A stretch of DNA of 10,538 nucleotides. Origin: Azoarcus sp. (GTDB lineage: Bacteria; Pseudomonadota; Gammaproteobacteria; Burkholderiales; Rhodocyclaceae). Positions 1-7,218 of this stretch are shown in pieces. The stretch is taken from positions 1 through 10,538 of the forward strand of contig JAIRWW010000111.1 of NCBI GenBank assembly GCA_031268685.1, in the 5' to 3' direction. Below the pieces are notes generated by a model that ran no database searches, was not told the origin of the DNA, and worked only from the letters and a program-made list of their open reading frames with translations. A program made the position numbers and the translations under genes. How positions within the stretch are numbered: position 1 is the stretch's first letter; each line of letters begins with the position of its first letter.

Positions 1-353
1 CGGCGCGCATCCATCATCAACACCAGCCCTACAAGCGCAGCGCGCGCCTTGAGGTAGTTTTCGATCAGACCCGCCCACTGGGCGCGGATTTTTTCCGGCA
101 CAGCGGCATAGCCATAGCCGGGCAAGTCGACGAGCCGCGCGCCGCACGGAAGACGGAAAAAATTGAGTAGCTGGGTGCGGCCCGGCGTCTTCGAGACGTA
201 GGCAAGCCTCGTGTGGCTGGTCAAGGTGTTGATCGCACTGGACTTCCCCGCGTTCGATCGCCCGGCGAAGGCGATCTCCCAGCTGTCGGCGGGCGGCAAT
301 GCAGATACTTTGGCGATGGAAGTCTCGAAACAGGCGTGGCGAAATATGGACAT
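1..353 (-). CDS. engB: Ribosome biogenesis GTPase EngB/YsxC, 3' end cut by the window
   Basis: The reverse strand from ATG at 353 encodes 117 complete codons and is open at the left edge, so roughly the C-terminal half of a family that is usually about 200 residues is missing. The visible part holds the G1 P-loop GRSNAGKS (residues 31-38), the switch I segment [11 protein letters not shown] (56-66) and the G3 motif DLPGYGYA (76-83), followed by VP and a helix; this combination is diagnostic for the EngB (YihA/YsxC) branch of TRAFAC GTPases. Family knowledge: these are essential cytoplasmic GTPases for late large-subunit assembly. The G4 motif and anything beyond lie outside the window. The start has only a weak ribosome binding site but gives the usual short N-terminus before the GTPase core. 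It is divergent from cytochrome c4, an arrangement I associate with betaproteobacteria. The identification is secure. Confidence 0.95.
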   Translation of the reverse strand, partial: MSIFRHACFETSIAKVSALPPADSWEIAFAGRSNAGKSSAINTLTSHTRLAYVSKTPGRTQLLNFFRLPCGARLVDLPGYGYAAVPEKIRAQWAGLIENYLKARAALVGLVLMMDAR

Positions 354-387
354 GGGCAGCGAAGGACGGGCGAAGCACCCGGGCAAA

Positions 388-416
388 ATCACAAAGAAGG
401 GTTCGTGATATAGAAT
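388..416 (+). promoter_or_regulatory. Candidate sigma-70 promoter for cytochrome c4
   Basis: ATCACA at 388-393 (4 of 6 matches to TTGACA) is separated by exactly 17 bases from TAGAAT at 411-416 (5 of 6 matches to TATAAT). Transcription would begin near 423, leaving a leader of about 38 bases before the cytochrome start at 461. A GAGGA ribosome binding site lies at 452-456. It sits in the 107-base divergent gap between engB and the cytochrome gene. This is a match by eye only. Confidence 0.4.
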
Positions 417-460
417 AACGCGCTTGAGGCTTTTCCCCTCCATGGTTTTTCGAGGACATT

Positions 461-1117
461 ATGATAAAGCGTTCCTTGCTGCTATCGCTCCTGCTAGCCG
501 CCAGCGGCGTCCAGGCCCAGAATCAGACCGCCGTGCAGCCGTCCGCGCCCCCGGAAGTCTGCGCCACCTGTCACGGAACCGACGGTAATAATTGGGTTCC
601 TGTTGATCCGGATAATCCAGCCAGCGCCTATGGCAAAACGGCTGGAGGCGCCGATTCGCCGAAACTGGCGGGACAACACAGCGATTATCTCTACAAGCAA
701 TTCATGGAATTCAAAAATGGGACGCGCGCCAACAACCCGGTGATGACCGGGATGATCACCATGCTTCCCGACGAGGACATGCGCGCCGTGGCCGAGTACT
801 TCGCGGCCCAGAAACTGAAGCCCGCATCGAGCGCGGACATAAACACCATCGCTGCCGGACAGAAAATCTGGCGCGCAGGCATCGCCGCCAAGGGCGTGCC
901 GGCCTGTGCCGCCTGTCACGGCCCGGCGGGCAAGGGCCTGCCAGCCCAGTACCCGGCGCTGGCGGGGCAATTCCCCGAATACATCGAAGCGCAGCTCAAA
1001 GCCTTCCGTGACGGTACACGAAGCAATGACCCGGCAAACATGATGCGCGACATCGCACTGCGGATGACCGATCCGGAAATTAAGGCGATTTCCGATTACG
1101 CCGCCGGGCTGCGCTGA
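461..1117 (+). CDS. Diheme cytochrome c4, periplasmic
   Basis: The 218-residue protein begins with a Sec signal peptide (positive MIKR, hydrophobic 5-14, likely cleavage after VQA near residue 19). Two class I heme-binding CXXCH motifs follow, CATCH at 34-38 and CAACH at 149-153, each the start of a similar domain of about 90-100 residues with a downstream 'LAGQ..YI/L' segment, an 'F.+GTR.N+P/D' segment and methionines (M95/M98, and N187-area MM) that can supply the distal ligands. That internal duplication is the cytochrome c4 signature. Family knowledge: c4 carries electrons in the periplasm, commonly from the bc1 complex to cbb3-type terminal oxidases. The first domain carries about 17 extra residues between CHG and PKLAGQ (27 residues against 10 in the second domain), rich in D, N, P and G. 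The start has a GAGGA site 4 bases upstream. It is followed by a terminator and then by the cytochrome c maturation genes that would attach its hemes. Confidence 0.93.
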   Translation: MIKRSLLLSLLLAASGVQAQNQTAVQPSAPPEVCATCHGTDGNNWVPVDPDNPASAYGKTAGGADSPKLAGQHSDYLYKQFMEFKNGTRANNPVMTGMITMLPDEDMRAVAEYFAAQKLKPASSADINTIAAGQKIWRAGIAAKGVPACAACHGPAGKGLPAQYPALAGQFPEYIEAQLKAFRDGTRSNDPANMMRDIALRMTDPEIKAISDYAAGLR

Positions 1118-1147
1118 ACGGGCAGTTCCTGCAACAAACAGCAGCGG

Positions 1148-1175
1148 AAGGGGGCGAAGCCGCCCCCTTTCTTTT
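1148..1175 (+). terminator. Rho-independent terminator after cytochrome c4
   Basis: AAGGGGGC (1148-1155) pairs with GCCCCCTT (1162-1169) around the six-base loop GAAGCC, an 8-bp and mostly G-C stem followed by the T-rich run TCTTTT (1170-1175). It lies 30 bases after the cytochrome c4 stop and 33 bases before resB, so c4 can be made as a monocistronic message while resB depends on read-through or its own promoter, for which I see no good match. Confidence 0.85.
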
Positions 1176-1208
1176 CGTCCACCCCACGATTTTCCGGACG
1201 GGATCACG

Positions 1209-3278
1209 ATGCAGCGTGCCACCGCACGAGCCTCCTCCCTGGAGGCGTCGATCGAACTCTTGAGTTCGATGCGTTTTGCCATCAGCCTGCTGACCGTGCT
1301 GGCCATCGCCTCGGTCATCGGCGCCGTGGTGCAGCAAAACGAACCGGCGAATGCTTATCTCAACCAGTTCGGCCAGTTCTGGGAGCCGGTCTTTGCCAGC
1401 ATAGGGCTTTATGCGGTCTATAGCGCCAAATGGTTTCTTGCCATTCTCGCTTTCCTGGTGTTGTCGACGGTGCTGTGCATCGTCCGCCAGTCCGTACCGA
1501 TGTTGCGCGAAATGCGCGGCTTCCGCGAGCATGCGCGCGAAGCGTCGCTGCGGCTTTTTGCCCGCCACGCCAGCCTCGCGCCCACGCTGCCGCATGAAGC
1601 GCGGCGCGGCGCGGTCACGGCTTATCTCACTGGCGCGGGCTTCCGCTTCCGTGTCGATGAGCGCGAGGACGGCGTGCTCATCGCCGCCAGGCAAGGCGCC
1701 GCCGGACGCATCGGTTATTTTCTCGCACATGCTGCCATCGTGCTGATATGCGCGGGCGGGCTGCTCGACGGCAATCTGCCGCTCGCACTGCAAATCAGGC
1801 TCGGCGGCAAGTCGCCTACTTCCGGCGACCAGCCGCTCGCCCGCATTCCCGCTTCGGCACGCCTTGATCCGGACAATTGGAGCTACCACGGCAACGTTTA
1901 TATTCCAGAGGGCGGCAGCACCGATTTCGCCGTGCTCAATGTCGACGACGGCGTTCTGCTCCAATCCCTGCCGTTCAAAATCGCGCTCAAACGCTTCCGC
2001 ATCGATTATTACGCAAGCGGCATGCCAAGGCGCTACGCCAGCGACCTTGTGATTACCGACAGCGACAGCGGCCAGAGCTTCGAGCGCACGATCGAAGTCA
2101 ACAAGCCGCTCGAATACCGGGGCGTCACGCTTTTCCAATCCAGCTTCGATGATGGCGGTTCCATTCTGCGCTTCGCGCTGCGCGATCTCGCCCCCGGCGC
2201 CCGCCCGCCGCATCCGCTCGACGGGGAAGTCGGCACGCGCCTGCCGCTTGCCAAATTCGGCTACGGCTACACGCTCGAAATCTCCGGCTTCCGCCCGATC
2301 AACGTCGAAAACATCGCCCCGCCCAGCGACAACGAACGCTTCGGCAGCTTCTTCGGCAGCGGAGCGCAAACGCAGAATGGCGAGAACCTGCGCAATCTCG
2401 GCCCGGTATACAGCTTTAAACTGCGCGACGAGGCCGGGCAGGCCCGCGAATTCAACAATTACATGCTGCCGCTCGAAATCGAAGGCCGCAAGTACCTCGT
2501 CAGCGGAGTGCGCGCGAGTCAGGCGGAAGCCTTCCATTACCTGCGCATTCCGCTCGACAGCGATGGCAAAGCCGATACATGGTTCGCCATACGCCAGCTT
2601 TTTTTCGATCCCGAACGCCGTGCCGCGCTTGCCGAACGCCTTACCGCACGCATGCTCGATACCTCCGACGAAAGCACCATGCGGGAGCGCCTGAAAGAAA
2701 CCGCCGAAAACACCCTGGCACTATTTGCCCGCGGCGGTCTGGCAGCCATCTCGGATTTCATCGACAGCACGGAATCAGCCGCCGAACATCCCGCTTCCGA
2801 AGAAGACCGCCAGCGCGCAGGCGCGGCCTTCATCCAGATTTTGCAAGGGCTGATCTGGGATGCCTGGATGAGCGCGCGCGAAGCTTCCGGACACGATGCG
2901 CTGGAAATCGGCGACGAGCATGCCCAGTTTATCCGCGACACACTGATCGCCCTCGTCGACAGCATCCAGTACGGCGCGCCGCTCTATCTCCAGCTCACCG
3001 ATTACAAACACCGCCAGGCTACTGTCCTGCAAGCCGCCCGCGCACCAGGAAAATCACTGGTCTACACCGGATCGCTCTTGCTCGCGCTGGGCGTATTCGC
3101 CATGCTCTACATCCGCGAACGCAGGCTGTTCGTGCTGCTCAAAGCCGATGAGGCGCTGGTGGCTATGTCATCGAATCGCAAGACCATCGATACGGACGAA
3201 ACATTCGCCCGCCACTGCACCGGTATCGGCGCCATTCTCGGCGCCGCATGCACCAACAACTTACAGGAGTCACCATGA
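1209..3278 (+). CDS. resB: Cytochrome c biogenesis protein ResB (Ccs1), System II
   Basis: A 689-residue membrane protein with the ResB layout: transmembrane segments at about 22-42 and 74-93, a third at 168-187 with a histidine at its start (H174 in [11 protein letters not shown]), a large periplasmic domain from about 188 to 615 and a last transmembrane segment at about 617-635. The periplasmic part carries the family-typical segment '[20 protein letters not shown]' (298-317). Family knowledge: ResB and CcsA together form the System II cytochrome c synthetase, which exports heme and ligates it to reduced apocytochromes at the periplasmic face. Residues about 465-590 form a charged, helix-like stretch; long ResB proteins of 650-700 residues are usual in betaproteobacteria, so I do not treat it as abnormal. 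The C-terminal tail (about 640-689) is cytoplasmic and poorly conserved in appearance, and its last codons contain the ribosome binding site of ccsA, whose ATG overlaps this stop. Start at 1209 keeps the whole N-terminus before the first membrane helix. Confidence 0.95.
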   Translation: MQRATARASSLEASIELLSSMRFAISLLTVLAIASVIGAVVQQNEPANAYLNQFGQFWEPVFASIGLYAVYSAKWFLAILAFLVLSTVLCIVRQSVPMLREMRGFREHAREASLRLFARHASLAPTLPHEARRGAVTAYLTGAGFRFRVDEREDGVLIAARQGAAGRIGYFLAHAAIVLICAGGLLDGNLPLALQIRLGGKSPTSGDQPLARIPASARLDPDNWSYHGNVYIPEGGSTDFAVLNVDDGVLLQSLPFKIALKRFRIDYYASGMPRRYASDLVITDSDSGQSFERTIEVNKPLEYRGVTLFQSSFDDGGSILRFALRDLAPGARPPHPLDGEVGTRLPLAKFGYGYTLEISGFRPINVENIAPPSDNERFGSFFGSGAQTQNGENLRNLGPVYSFKLRDEAGQAREFNNYMLPLEIEGRKYLVSGVRASQAEAFHYLRIPLDSDGKADTWFAIRQLFFDPERRAALAERLTARMLDTSDESTMRERLKETAENTLALFARGGLAAISDFIDSTESAAEHPASEEDRQRAGAAFIQILQGLIWDAWMSAREASGHDALEIGDEHAQFIRDTLIALVDSIQYGAPLYLQLTDYKHRQATVLQAARAPGKSLVYTGSLLLALGVFAMLYIRERRLFVLLKADEALVAMSSNRKTIDTDETFARHCTGIGAILGAACTNNLQESP
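3265..3269 (+). promoter_or_regulatory. Ribosome binding site that fixes the ccsA start
   Basis: AGGAG at 3265-3269 lies 5 bases before the ATG at 3275. It selects this ATG over the in-frame ATG at 3248, which would add nine residues and has no such site. Confidence 0.8.
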
Positions 3279-4492
3279 ACCTGGCTTCTTCCCCCGCTAC
3301 TTCCCTTTCCGCCCCCCCAGCCGAACCGCAAGCGGCGCAGGGAACGAAAACAGCCCCAGCCATGCCGTCCGCCCGCGCCGAGTGGCTGAAGCGGCGCGGC
3401 TTCGGCGACTGGTTCTACGCCCTTGCCCTCATTGCCGCCGCCGGTATCGCCTTCCTGCGCTACGGCGAAGCGATGGATGCTTACGAAACCGCCATTCTCG
3501 CGATTCATGTTCCCATCCTCGCCGCCCTCGGCTGGGCCTGGCGGCCATTCCGCCTCTTCGCCGCCGCCGCCGCCGTGCTGTCGCTGCTGGGCATATGGCT
3601 CTACCAAGGCGATCTCGCCCGCGCGGAGCAAATATTTTTCCTCAAGTATCTGCTTTCGAGCCAGACGGCCATCGCCTGGATGAGCGCCTTCTTTTTCATC
3701 GCCACCGGCGCTTACTGGCTCGGGCTGGCAGCGCGCTCCAATTTCGCCGAACGCACCGGCAGCGTCCTTACCTGGGCCGCCGCCGTCATGGGTACGACCG
3801 GCCTTTTCGTGCGCTGGTACGAGTCCTGGCTGCTCGGCCCGGACATCGGCCATATCCCCATCAGCAACCTGTACGAAGTCTTTGTCCTGTTCAGCCTCTT
3901 CACAGCCCTGCTCTACCTTTTCTACGAAGGCCGCTACGGCACCCGCAAACTGGGCGCGCTCGCGCTGCTGATGATCTCCGTCTCGGTCGCCTTTCTGCTC
4001 TGGTATGCCTTTACGCGCGGCGCACACCAGATCCAGCCGCTCGTGCCGGCCTTGCAGTCGTACTGGATGAAAATCCACGTACCGGCCAACTTCATCGGTT
4101 ACGGCGGCTTCGCGCTCGCCGCGATGGCCGGCATCGCATGGCTGCCCGGCCCGCAGCGCTTGTCCGCGGGCAGGCTCCCTTCGCAGGAAGTGCTCGAAGA
4201 CGTGATGTACAAGGCCATCGCCATAGGCTTCGCCTTCTTCACCATTGCCACCATTCTCGGCGCGCTGTGGGCGGCGGAAGCTTGGGGCAGCTACTGGTCG
4301 TGGGACGCCAAGGAAACCTTTGCGCTAATCCTGTGGCTCAACTACGCTGCATGGCTGCACATGCGCCTGACGCGCGACGCGCGCGGCGCGGTGCTGGCCT
4401 GGTGGGCGATATGCGGCCTTCTCGTCACCACTTTCGCTTTCCTCGGCGTCAACCTCTTCCTTTCCGGCCTGCATTCCTACGGTTCGCTGTGA
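3275..4492 (+). CDS. ccsA: Cytochrome c biogenesis protein CcsA/CcsB (ResC type), System II
   Basis: From ATG 3275 this is a 405-residue, highly hydrophobic protein with around eight membrane segments. The tryptophan-rich heme-handling motif [11 protein letters not shown] is at 337-347, followed by the membrane segment [17 protein letters not shown]. Histidines in typical positions are H193 ([10 protein letters not shown]), H268 ([12 protein letters not shown]) and H400 ([10 protein letters not shown], close to the end). Family knowledge: CcsA, named CcsB in some bacterial protein families, presents heme through the WWD domain and external histidines and works as a complex with ResB. The start is chosen from an AGGAG 5 bases upstream and an ATGA overlap with the resB stop, which also implies translational coupling. 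The first 40 residues are an Ala/Pro-rich hydrophilic leader before the first membrane helix. The stop overlaps the rpiA start by one base (TGATG). Confidence 0.95.
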   Translation: MNLASSPATSLSAPPAEPQAAQGTKTAPAMPSARAEWLKRRGFGDWFYALALIAAAGIAFLRYGEAMDAYETAILAIHVPILAALGWAWRPFRLFAAAAAVLSLLGIWLYQGDLARAEQIFFLKYLLSSQTAIAWMSAFFFIATGAYWLGLAARSNFAERTGSVLTWAAAVMGTTGLFVRWYESWLLGPDIGHIPISNLYEVFVLFSLFTALLYLFYEGRYGTRKLGALALLMISVSVAFLLWYAFTRGAHQIQPLVPALQSYWMKIHVPANFIGYGGFALAAMAGIAWLPGPQRLSAGRLPSQEVLEDVMYKAIAIGFAFFTIATILGALWAAEAWGSYWSWDAKETFALILWLNYAAWLHMRLTRDARGAVLAWWAICGLLVTTFAFLGVNLFLSGLHSYGSL

Positions 4493-5187
4493 TGAATCAA
4501 GACAAACTCAAAAAAGCCGCCGCGTTCGCCGCGCTCGCCGAACTCGAAGCGCTCGCGCCGGACAGCCTTATCGGCGTCGGCACCGGCTCTACTGTCAACC
4601 ATTTCATCGACGCGCTGGCCAGCAGCGGCGCGCGCATCCGGGGCGCGGTTTCCAGTTCCGAGGCCAGTTCGCGGCGGCTGGCCGCGCATGGCATTCCGCT
4701 CATCAGCCTCGACGAAATCGACGCCCTGCCCTTCTACATCGATGGCGCGGACGAAATCGACTACGGTTTCAACATGATCAAAGGCGGCGGCGGCGCGCTC
4801 ACCCGCGAAAAAATCGTGGCTGCCGCCGCCAGCCGTTTCATCTGCATCTGCGACGCCAGTAAACGAGTTGCCACACTTGGCCGCTTTCCGCTGCCGGTCG
4901 AAGTCATCCCGATGGCCCGCGTCCAGGCCGCGCGCGAAATCGCCCGTCTCACCGGCGGCGAGCCACGCTGGCGCGAAGGCTTCGTCACCGACAACGGCCA
5001 CCACATCCTCGACATCCACGGCCTTGCCATCGACAATCCGCGCGCCCTGGAAACCGAACTGAACCAGATCGCCGGCACAGTCACCAACGGCCTTTTCGCG
5101 CGGCGCGGCGCGGACCTGCTCTTGCTCGCCACGGCTGAGGGCGTACAGCGCCACGACCGTCAGTCTTCTGCCACAAGCAGCCGGTAA
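4492..5187 (+). CDS. rpiA: Ribose-5-phosphate isomerase A
   Basis: This 231-residue protein interconverts ribose 5-phosphate and ribulose 5-phosphate in the non-oxidative pentose phosphate pathway. The RpiA motifs appear in order: GVGTGSTV (28-35, phosphate binding), [10 protein letters not shown] (54-63), YIDGADEID (82-90, with D84 and D87), [11 protein letters not shown] (97-107, with K97 and the catalytic-type E106), then 'GNxxxD'-like [10 protein letters not shown] (165-174) and GTVTNGLFA (195-203). The family usually ends soon after the LLLATAEGV segment (about 219 residues); here about 12 extra polar residues follow and their codons overlap the convergent Nudix gene by 28 bases. The start overlaps the ccsA stop (TGATG) and has no clear ribosome binding site, so translation probably depends on coupling. 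The open frame runs far upstream of 4492, but that part is a shadow of ccsA and resB. Position behind ccsA suggests co-transcription, with no evident functional tie to heme maturation. Confidence 0.95.
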   Translation: MNQDKLKKAAAFAALAELEALAPDSLIGVGTGSTVNHFIDALASSGARIRGAVSSSEASSRRLAAHGIPLISLDEIDALPFYIDGADEIDYGFNMIKGGGGALTREKIVAAAASRFICICDASKRVATLGRFPLPVEVIPMARVQAAREIARLTGGEPRWREGFVTDNGHHILDIHGLAIDNPRALETELNQIAGTVTNGLFARRGADLLLLATAEGVQRHDRQSSATSSR

Positions 5188-5795
5188 AGCGACATCAGCA
5201 TCCCCGCCGTCGCACCCCAAATAAAGTAATCACCGTAAGGCATGGCGTGAAAATGGCGCAATTCGCCTTCCACGCGCAAGCTGTGGCGCTTGTGGTTGGC
5301 CGGATCGAGAAAATGCGCCAAGGGCGCCTCGAACACTTCCGCGACCTCGAAACTGTCCAGTTCCAGCGCCAGCGGCGGACGCAGTAATCCAATCACGGGG
5401 GTGACACAAAAGCCCGTGCCGGTGAGGTAATCCGGCAAACGCCCGAGGATCTCGACCCGATCCGGCGAGAGGCCGATTTCTTCTTCCGATTCGCGCAAGG
5501 CGGCGGCTTCTGGCGAGATGTCGCCCGCTTCCATTCCGCCGCCCGGAAAACTGATTTGCCCCGGATGATGGTGCAAATGATCGGTGCGCCGGGTAAACAG
5601 CAGCATAGGCCCGCCTTCCTGCCCACCGTGCAGTACGAGAGGTACAAGCACAGCCGCCGGACGATGCCCGCTCCCGCCCGCGCCGGGCCAGTCGCCGCCC
5701 ACGGCCTTCCCCGCGTTCGCCAGCGGCAGGCGCTGGCGCAGCCTGAGCACGACATCATCCACCGGCACAGCATTTTCGTTAGCAGTCCGATTCAA
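5160..5795 (-). CDS. Nudix hydrolase, CoA pyrophosphatase (NudL/YeaB) type
   Basis: A 211-residue protein. The UPF0035/CoA-hydrolase signature LLFTRR...[10 protein letters not shown] spans 65-86 and runs into the Nudix helix, whose RESEEEIGL (101-109) matches the REUXEEXGU core with the metal-binding glutamates. [15 protein letters not shown] (124-138) and [10 protein letters not shown] (191-200) are also typical of this branch. Family knowledge: these enzymes cleave CoA and its derivatives to 3',5'-ADP and phosphopantetheine in the cytoplasm, possibly clearing damaged CoA. The start is TTG at 5795, supported by GAGGA seven bases upstream and a TTGA overlap with the stop of the aspartic protease gene; no ATG lies before the essential region. 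The 3' end overlaps rpiA convergently. The exact substrate is inferred from family motifs, so I leave the symbol empty. Confidence 0.9.
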   Translation of the reverse strand: MNRTANENAVPVDDVVLRLRQRLPLANAGKAVGGDWPGAGGSGHRPAAVLVPLVLHGGQEGGPMLLFTRRTDHLHHHPGQISFPGGGMEAGDISPEAAALRESEEEIGLSPDRVEILGRLPDYLTGTGFCVTPVIGLLRPPLALELDSFEVAEVFEAPLAHFLDPANHKRHSLRVEGELRHFHAMPYGDYFIWGATAGMLMSLYRLLVAED

Positions 5796-6505
5796 AACGT
5801 TTTCCTCAAATACAAACTGTTGCCCTTGCGCCGCATTTCCATATTCCTGAGAAAACTCATTCCCAATAACACGAAAGGCAAGTCCTGCTCTTCGTGCACC
5901 ACAGCTTCCACGTTCATGAGCCGGATGCCGCCGACCGTCACCGAATCCAGCATCACCTGCCGCACGCTGACATTTCCGCCCGCGGTCTGGCTCACACTCA
6001 CTGCCGCGCCATCGAAGCGTATGCCCAGGCGAAGCGCATCCGCGCGCCCGATGCTGACGAAAGTTGCCCCCGTATCGATAAGAAAATGGGCCTTGCCGCC
6101 GTTTATCTCGCCGTCGGCAAAAAACTCTCCCCGCTCGCTCGCCGCTATCGTCACTTCCAGGCCACGGGCCAATATTTTTCTGGCATCCTCCCGCGAGAGC
6201 GTATTTACACCGGGGTTTTCCCCGGCATCGCCCTGCTGGCGCACCACCCGCGCGCCCAGACGCAAGAGGCGACGCTTGCCGCCGAATTCGACTGCCGCCG
6301 TATCCCCTTCTATCGCAAGCAGCTTCACGCCCTCGGGCGTGCTTTTCCCCACCGCCACCAACTGCGGCGGCCCATTATCGATGACGAGCACGGCTTTTCC
6401 ACCCATGATGCCCGACAGCGCCAGATCGCCTGCATCCGCGCCAGCCGCCACAAGGCAAGCTGCCAAGACCGCCATTACACGACAATACTGCCCTGCCCGC
6501 TTCAC
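5792..6505 (-). CDS. Periplasmic retropepsin-like aspartic protease with N-terminal beta domain
   Basis: From GTG 6505 the product has 237 residues. Residues 1-25 look like a signal peptide (MKRAGQYCR, hydrophobic MAVLAACLVAAG, ADA), so the protein is probably exported. The C-terminal half carries the single-lobe retropepsin pattern: FLIDTGATFVSI with catalytic-type D144, then VLLGMSFL (212-219) near the end, as in the clan AA family described for proteobacteria. Single-lobe enzymes of this kind act as dimers. Residues about 27-86 form a separate unit (LSGIMGGKAVLVIDNG ... PEGVKLLAIEGDTAAVEF ... KRRLLRLG) resembling the small beta domain of GspC-HR/PilP proteins; this is my inference. The start is set by AGGAG six bases before GTG; the open frame continues 44 codons upstream but without a site or sense. 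It overlaps the Nudix gene by four bases. Substrate unknown. Confidence 0.85.
   Translation of the reverse strand: MKRAGQYCRVMAVLAACLVAAGADAGDLALSGIMGGKAVLVIDNGPPQLVAVGKSTPEGVKLLAIEGDTAAVEFGGKRRLLRLGARVVRQQGDAGENPGVNTLSREDARKILARGLEVTIAASERGEFFADGEINGGKAHFLIDTGATFVSIGRADALRLGIRFDGAAVSVSQTAGGNVSVRQVMLDSVTVGGIRLMNVEAVVHEEQDLPFVLLGMSFLRNMEMRRKGNSLYLRKTF
5803..5807 (-). promoter_or_regulatory. Ribosome binding site supporting the TTG start of the Nudix gene
   Basis: On the reverse strand GAGGA (5807 down to 5803) lies seven bases before TTG 5795-5793, inside the last codons of the upstream protease gene. Together with the TTGA overlap it makes the non-ATG start credible. Confidence 0.65.
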
Positions 6506-6511
6506 TTTTTT

Positions 6512-6540
6512 CTCCTGCCGCCACCATCCACTGTGGCGGC
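6512..6540 (-). promoter_or_regulatory. Hairpin abutting the protease ribosome binding site
   Basis: On the reverse strand GCCGCCAC (6540-6533) pairs perfectly with GTGGCGGC (6524-6517) around the eight-base loop AGTGGATG. The next five bases are the AGGAG ribosome binding site (6516-6512), then six A and the GTG start. No U-run follows, so it is not an intrinsic terminator. It could protect the leader or tune translation; the function is inferred. Confidence 0.45.
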
Positions 6541-6612
6541 CCGGATGCCGGTTATCGCATACATTTGTTTCACCCTCGAACACATATCCACTGCTTTTGC
6601 GGCAGTTCTCGG

Positions 6613-6622
6613 TTGACGTCAA
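6613..6622. promoter_or_regulatory. Perfect 10-bp palindrome TTGACGTCAA, possible operator
   Basis: TTGACGTCAA is a perfect inverted repeat in the 167-base gap between the divergent protease (minus) and FimT-like (plus) genes. Its first six bases also resemble a -35 element for the plus strand, but the bases 16-18 positions downstream (around 6635-6642, ACAAAACT) match a -10 poorly. It could be a regulator half-site pair or chance. Confidence 0.25.
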
Positions 6623-6672
6623 TTCAAAACGCCACAAAACTTTCCGGAACCAGTTTTGCCGTGAGACAAGCC

Positions 6673-7218
6673 ATGATTCGCTTCACGATACAGAGGTCCC
6701 GCGCCTTTCTCCCGCAAAGCTTGCGGCCTCGCCAGCGTATGTGCGGCTTCACCCTGCCCGAGTTGATAATCGTCGTAGCCATAGCCGCCATTCTTGCCTC
6801 CATCGCCGCGCCATCGCTCAAATCACTGGTTCGCGGCGTAGCGGTTCGCGGCGCGGCCAGCGAACTTGTCGCCAGCATTCAATTTGCCCGTTCCGAGGCG
6901 ATCCGCAGCAATCACGCAATAACGTTCACGCTCGACAAAGCACGCCACTGGCAGGTTTTCATGGACAAAGACAACGATGGCGAATACGACGCCAGTAAAG
7001 GGGATGAACTACTGCGCGAGGAAACATATACAGGGACTATCCTGCCGATGGCTGAAGAATGGCTGCTGAGATTTCAGCCTTCGGGCCTGATCGAAGGCGC
7101 GGCCTTCCCGGCTGGAATCTGCCTGCAAACCAACGACGACCCGCTAGTCCAGCGCCAAGTGCGGTTCACGACCAGAGCGACTTCGCCCGTCATAATGGAG
7201 GAGTGCCCAAAAACATGA
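6673..7218 (+). CDS. Type IV pilin-like pseudopilin, FimT/GspH family
   Basis: With the ATG at 6673 the product has 181 residues: a 25-residue basic leader ending in G, then FTLPELIIVVAIAAILASIAAPSL, the class III prepilin signal with glutamate at mature position 5 and a hydrophobic N-terminal helix. The rest fits FimT/GspH: a helix AASELVASIQFARSEAI, a segment WQVFMDKDNDGEYD, FQPSGLIEG, and two cysteines (C150, C178) placed to form a C-terminal disulfide. Family knowledge: prepilin peptidase trims the leader and the protein joins type IV pilus or pseudopilus tips; some FimT proteins bind DNA during transformation. The usual GRxR near the C-terminus is absent, with TTRATS (166-171) there instead. 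The start is uncertain: ATG 6739 would give a two-residue stub before the G of the cleavage site and neither start has a good ribosome binding site. The stop overlaps the next pilin gene (ATGA). Confidence 0.85.
   Translation: MIRFTIQRSRAFLPQSLRPRQRMCGFTLPELIIVVAIAAILASIAAPSLKSLVRGVAVRGAASELVASIQFARSEAIRSNHAITFTLDKARHWQVFMDKDNDGEYDASKGDELLREETYTGTILPMAEEWLLRFQPSGLIEGAAFPAGICLQTNDDPLVQRQVRFTTRATSPVIMEECPKT

Noticed and set aside
2338..2361. Short direct repeat TTCGGCAGC in resB
   Set aside because: It encodes FGS-FFGS within the coding sequence and occurs only twice; consistent with chance codon repetition.
1080..2537. A 485-codon open frame on the minus strand across resB
   Set aside because: It lies antisense to the well-supported resB and c4 3' end, its protein is compositionally odd (rich in A, E, R, G) with no recognisable motif, and long antisense frames are expected in high-GC codon use.
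3248..3274. Upstream ATG of ccsA adding nine residues
   Set aside because: No ribosome binding site, while the ATG at 3275 has AGGAG at ideal spacing and an ATGA overlap.
3107..4078. A 323-codon minus-strand frame across ccsA
   Set aside because: Gly/Glu-rich low-complexity translation antisense to ccsA with no domain; a composition shadow.
3148..4491. A long in-frame extension upstream of rpiA
   Set aside because: It overlaps resB and ccsA in another frame, is Arg/Pro-rich and unlike RpiA; the family start is matched exactly at 4492.
6503..6672. A full sigma-70 promoter for the pilin pair starting from TTGACG at 6613
   Set aside because: The -35 is good, but no hexamer at 16-18 bases resembles TATAAT (best 3 of 6), so it is kept only as a palindrome of unknown role.
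5556..6998. A 480-codon plus-strand frame spanning the Nudix, protease and FimT-like region
   Set aside because: It is antisense to two genes with clear motifs and out of frame with the FimT-like gene; no domain seen in its translation.
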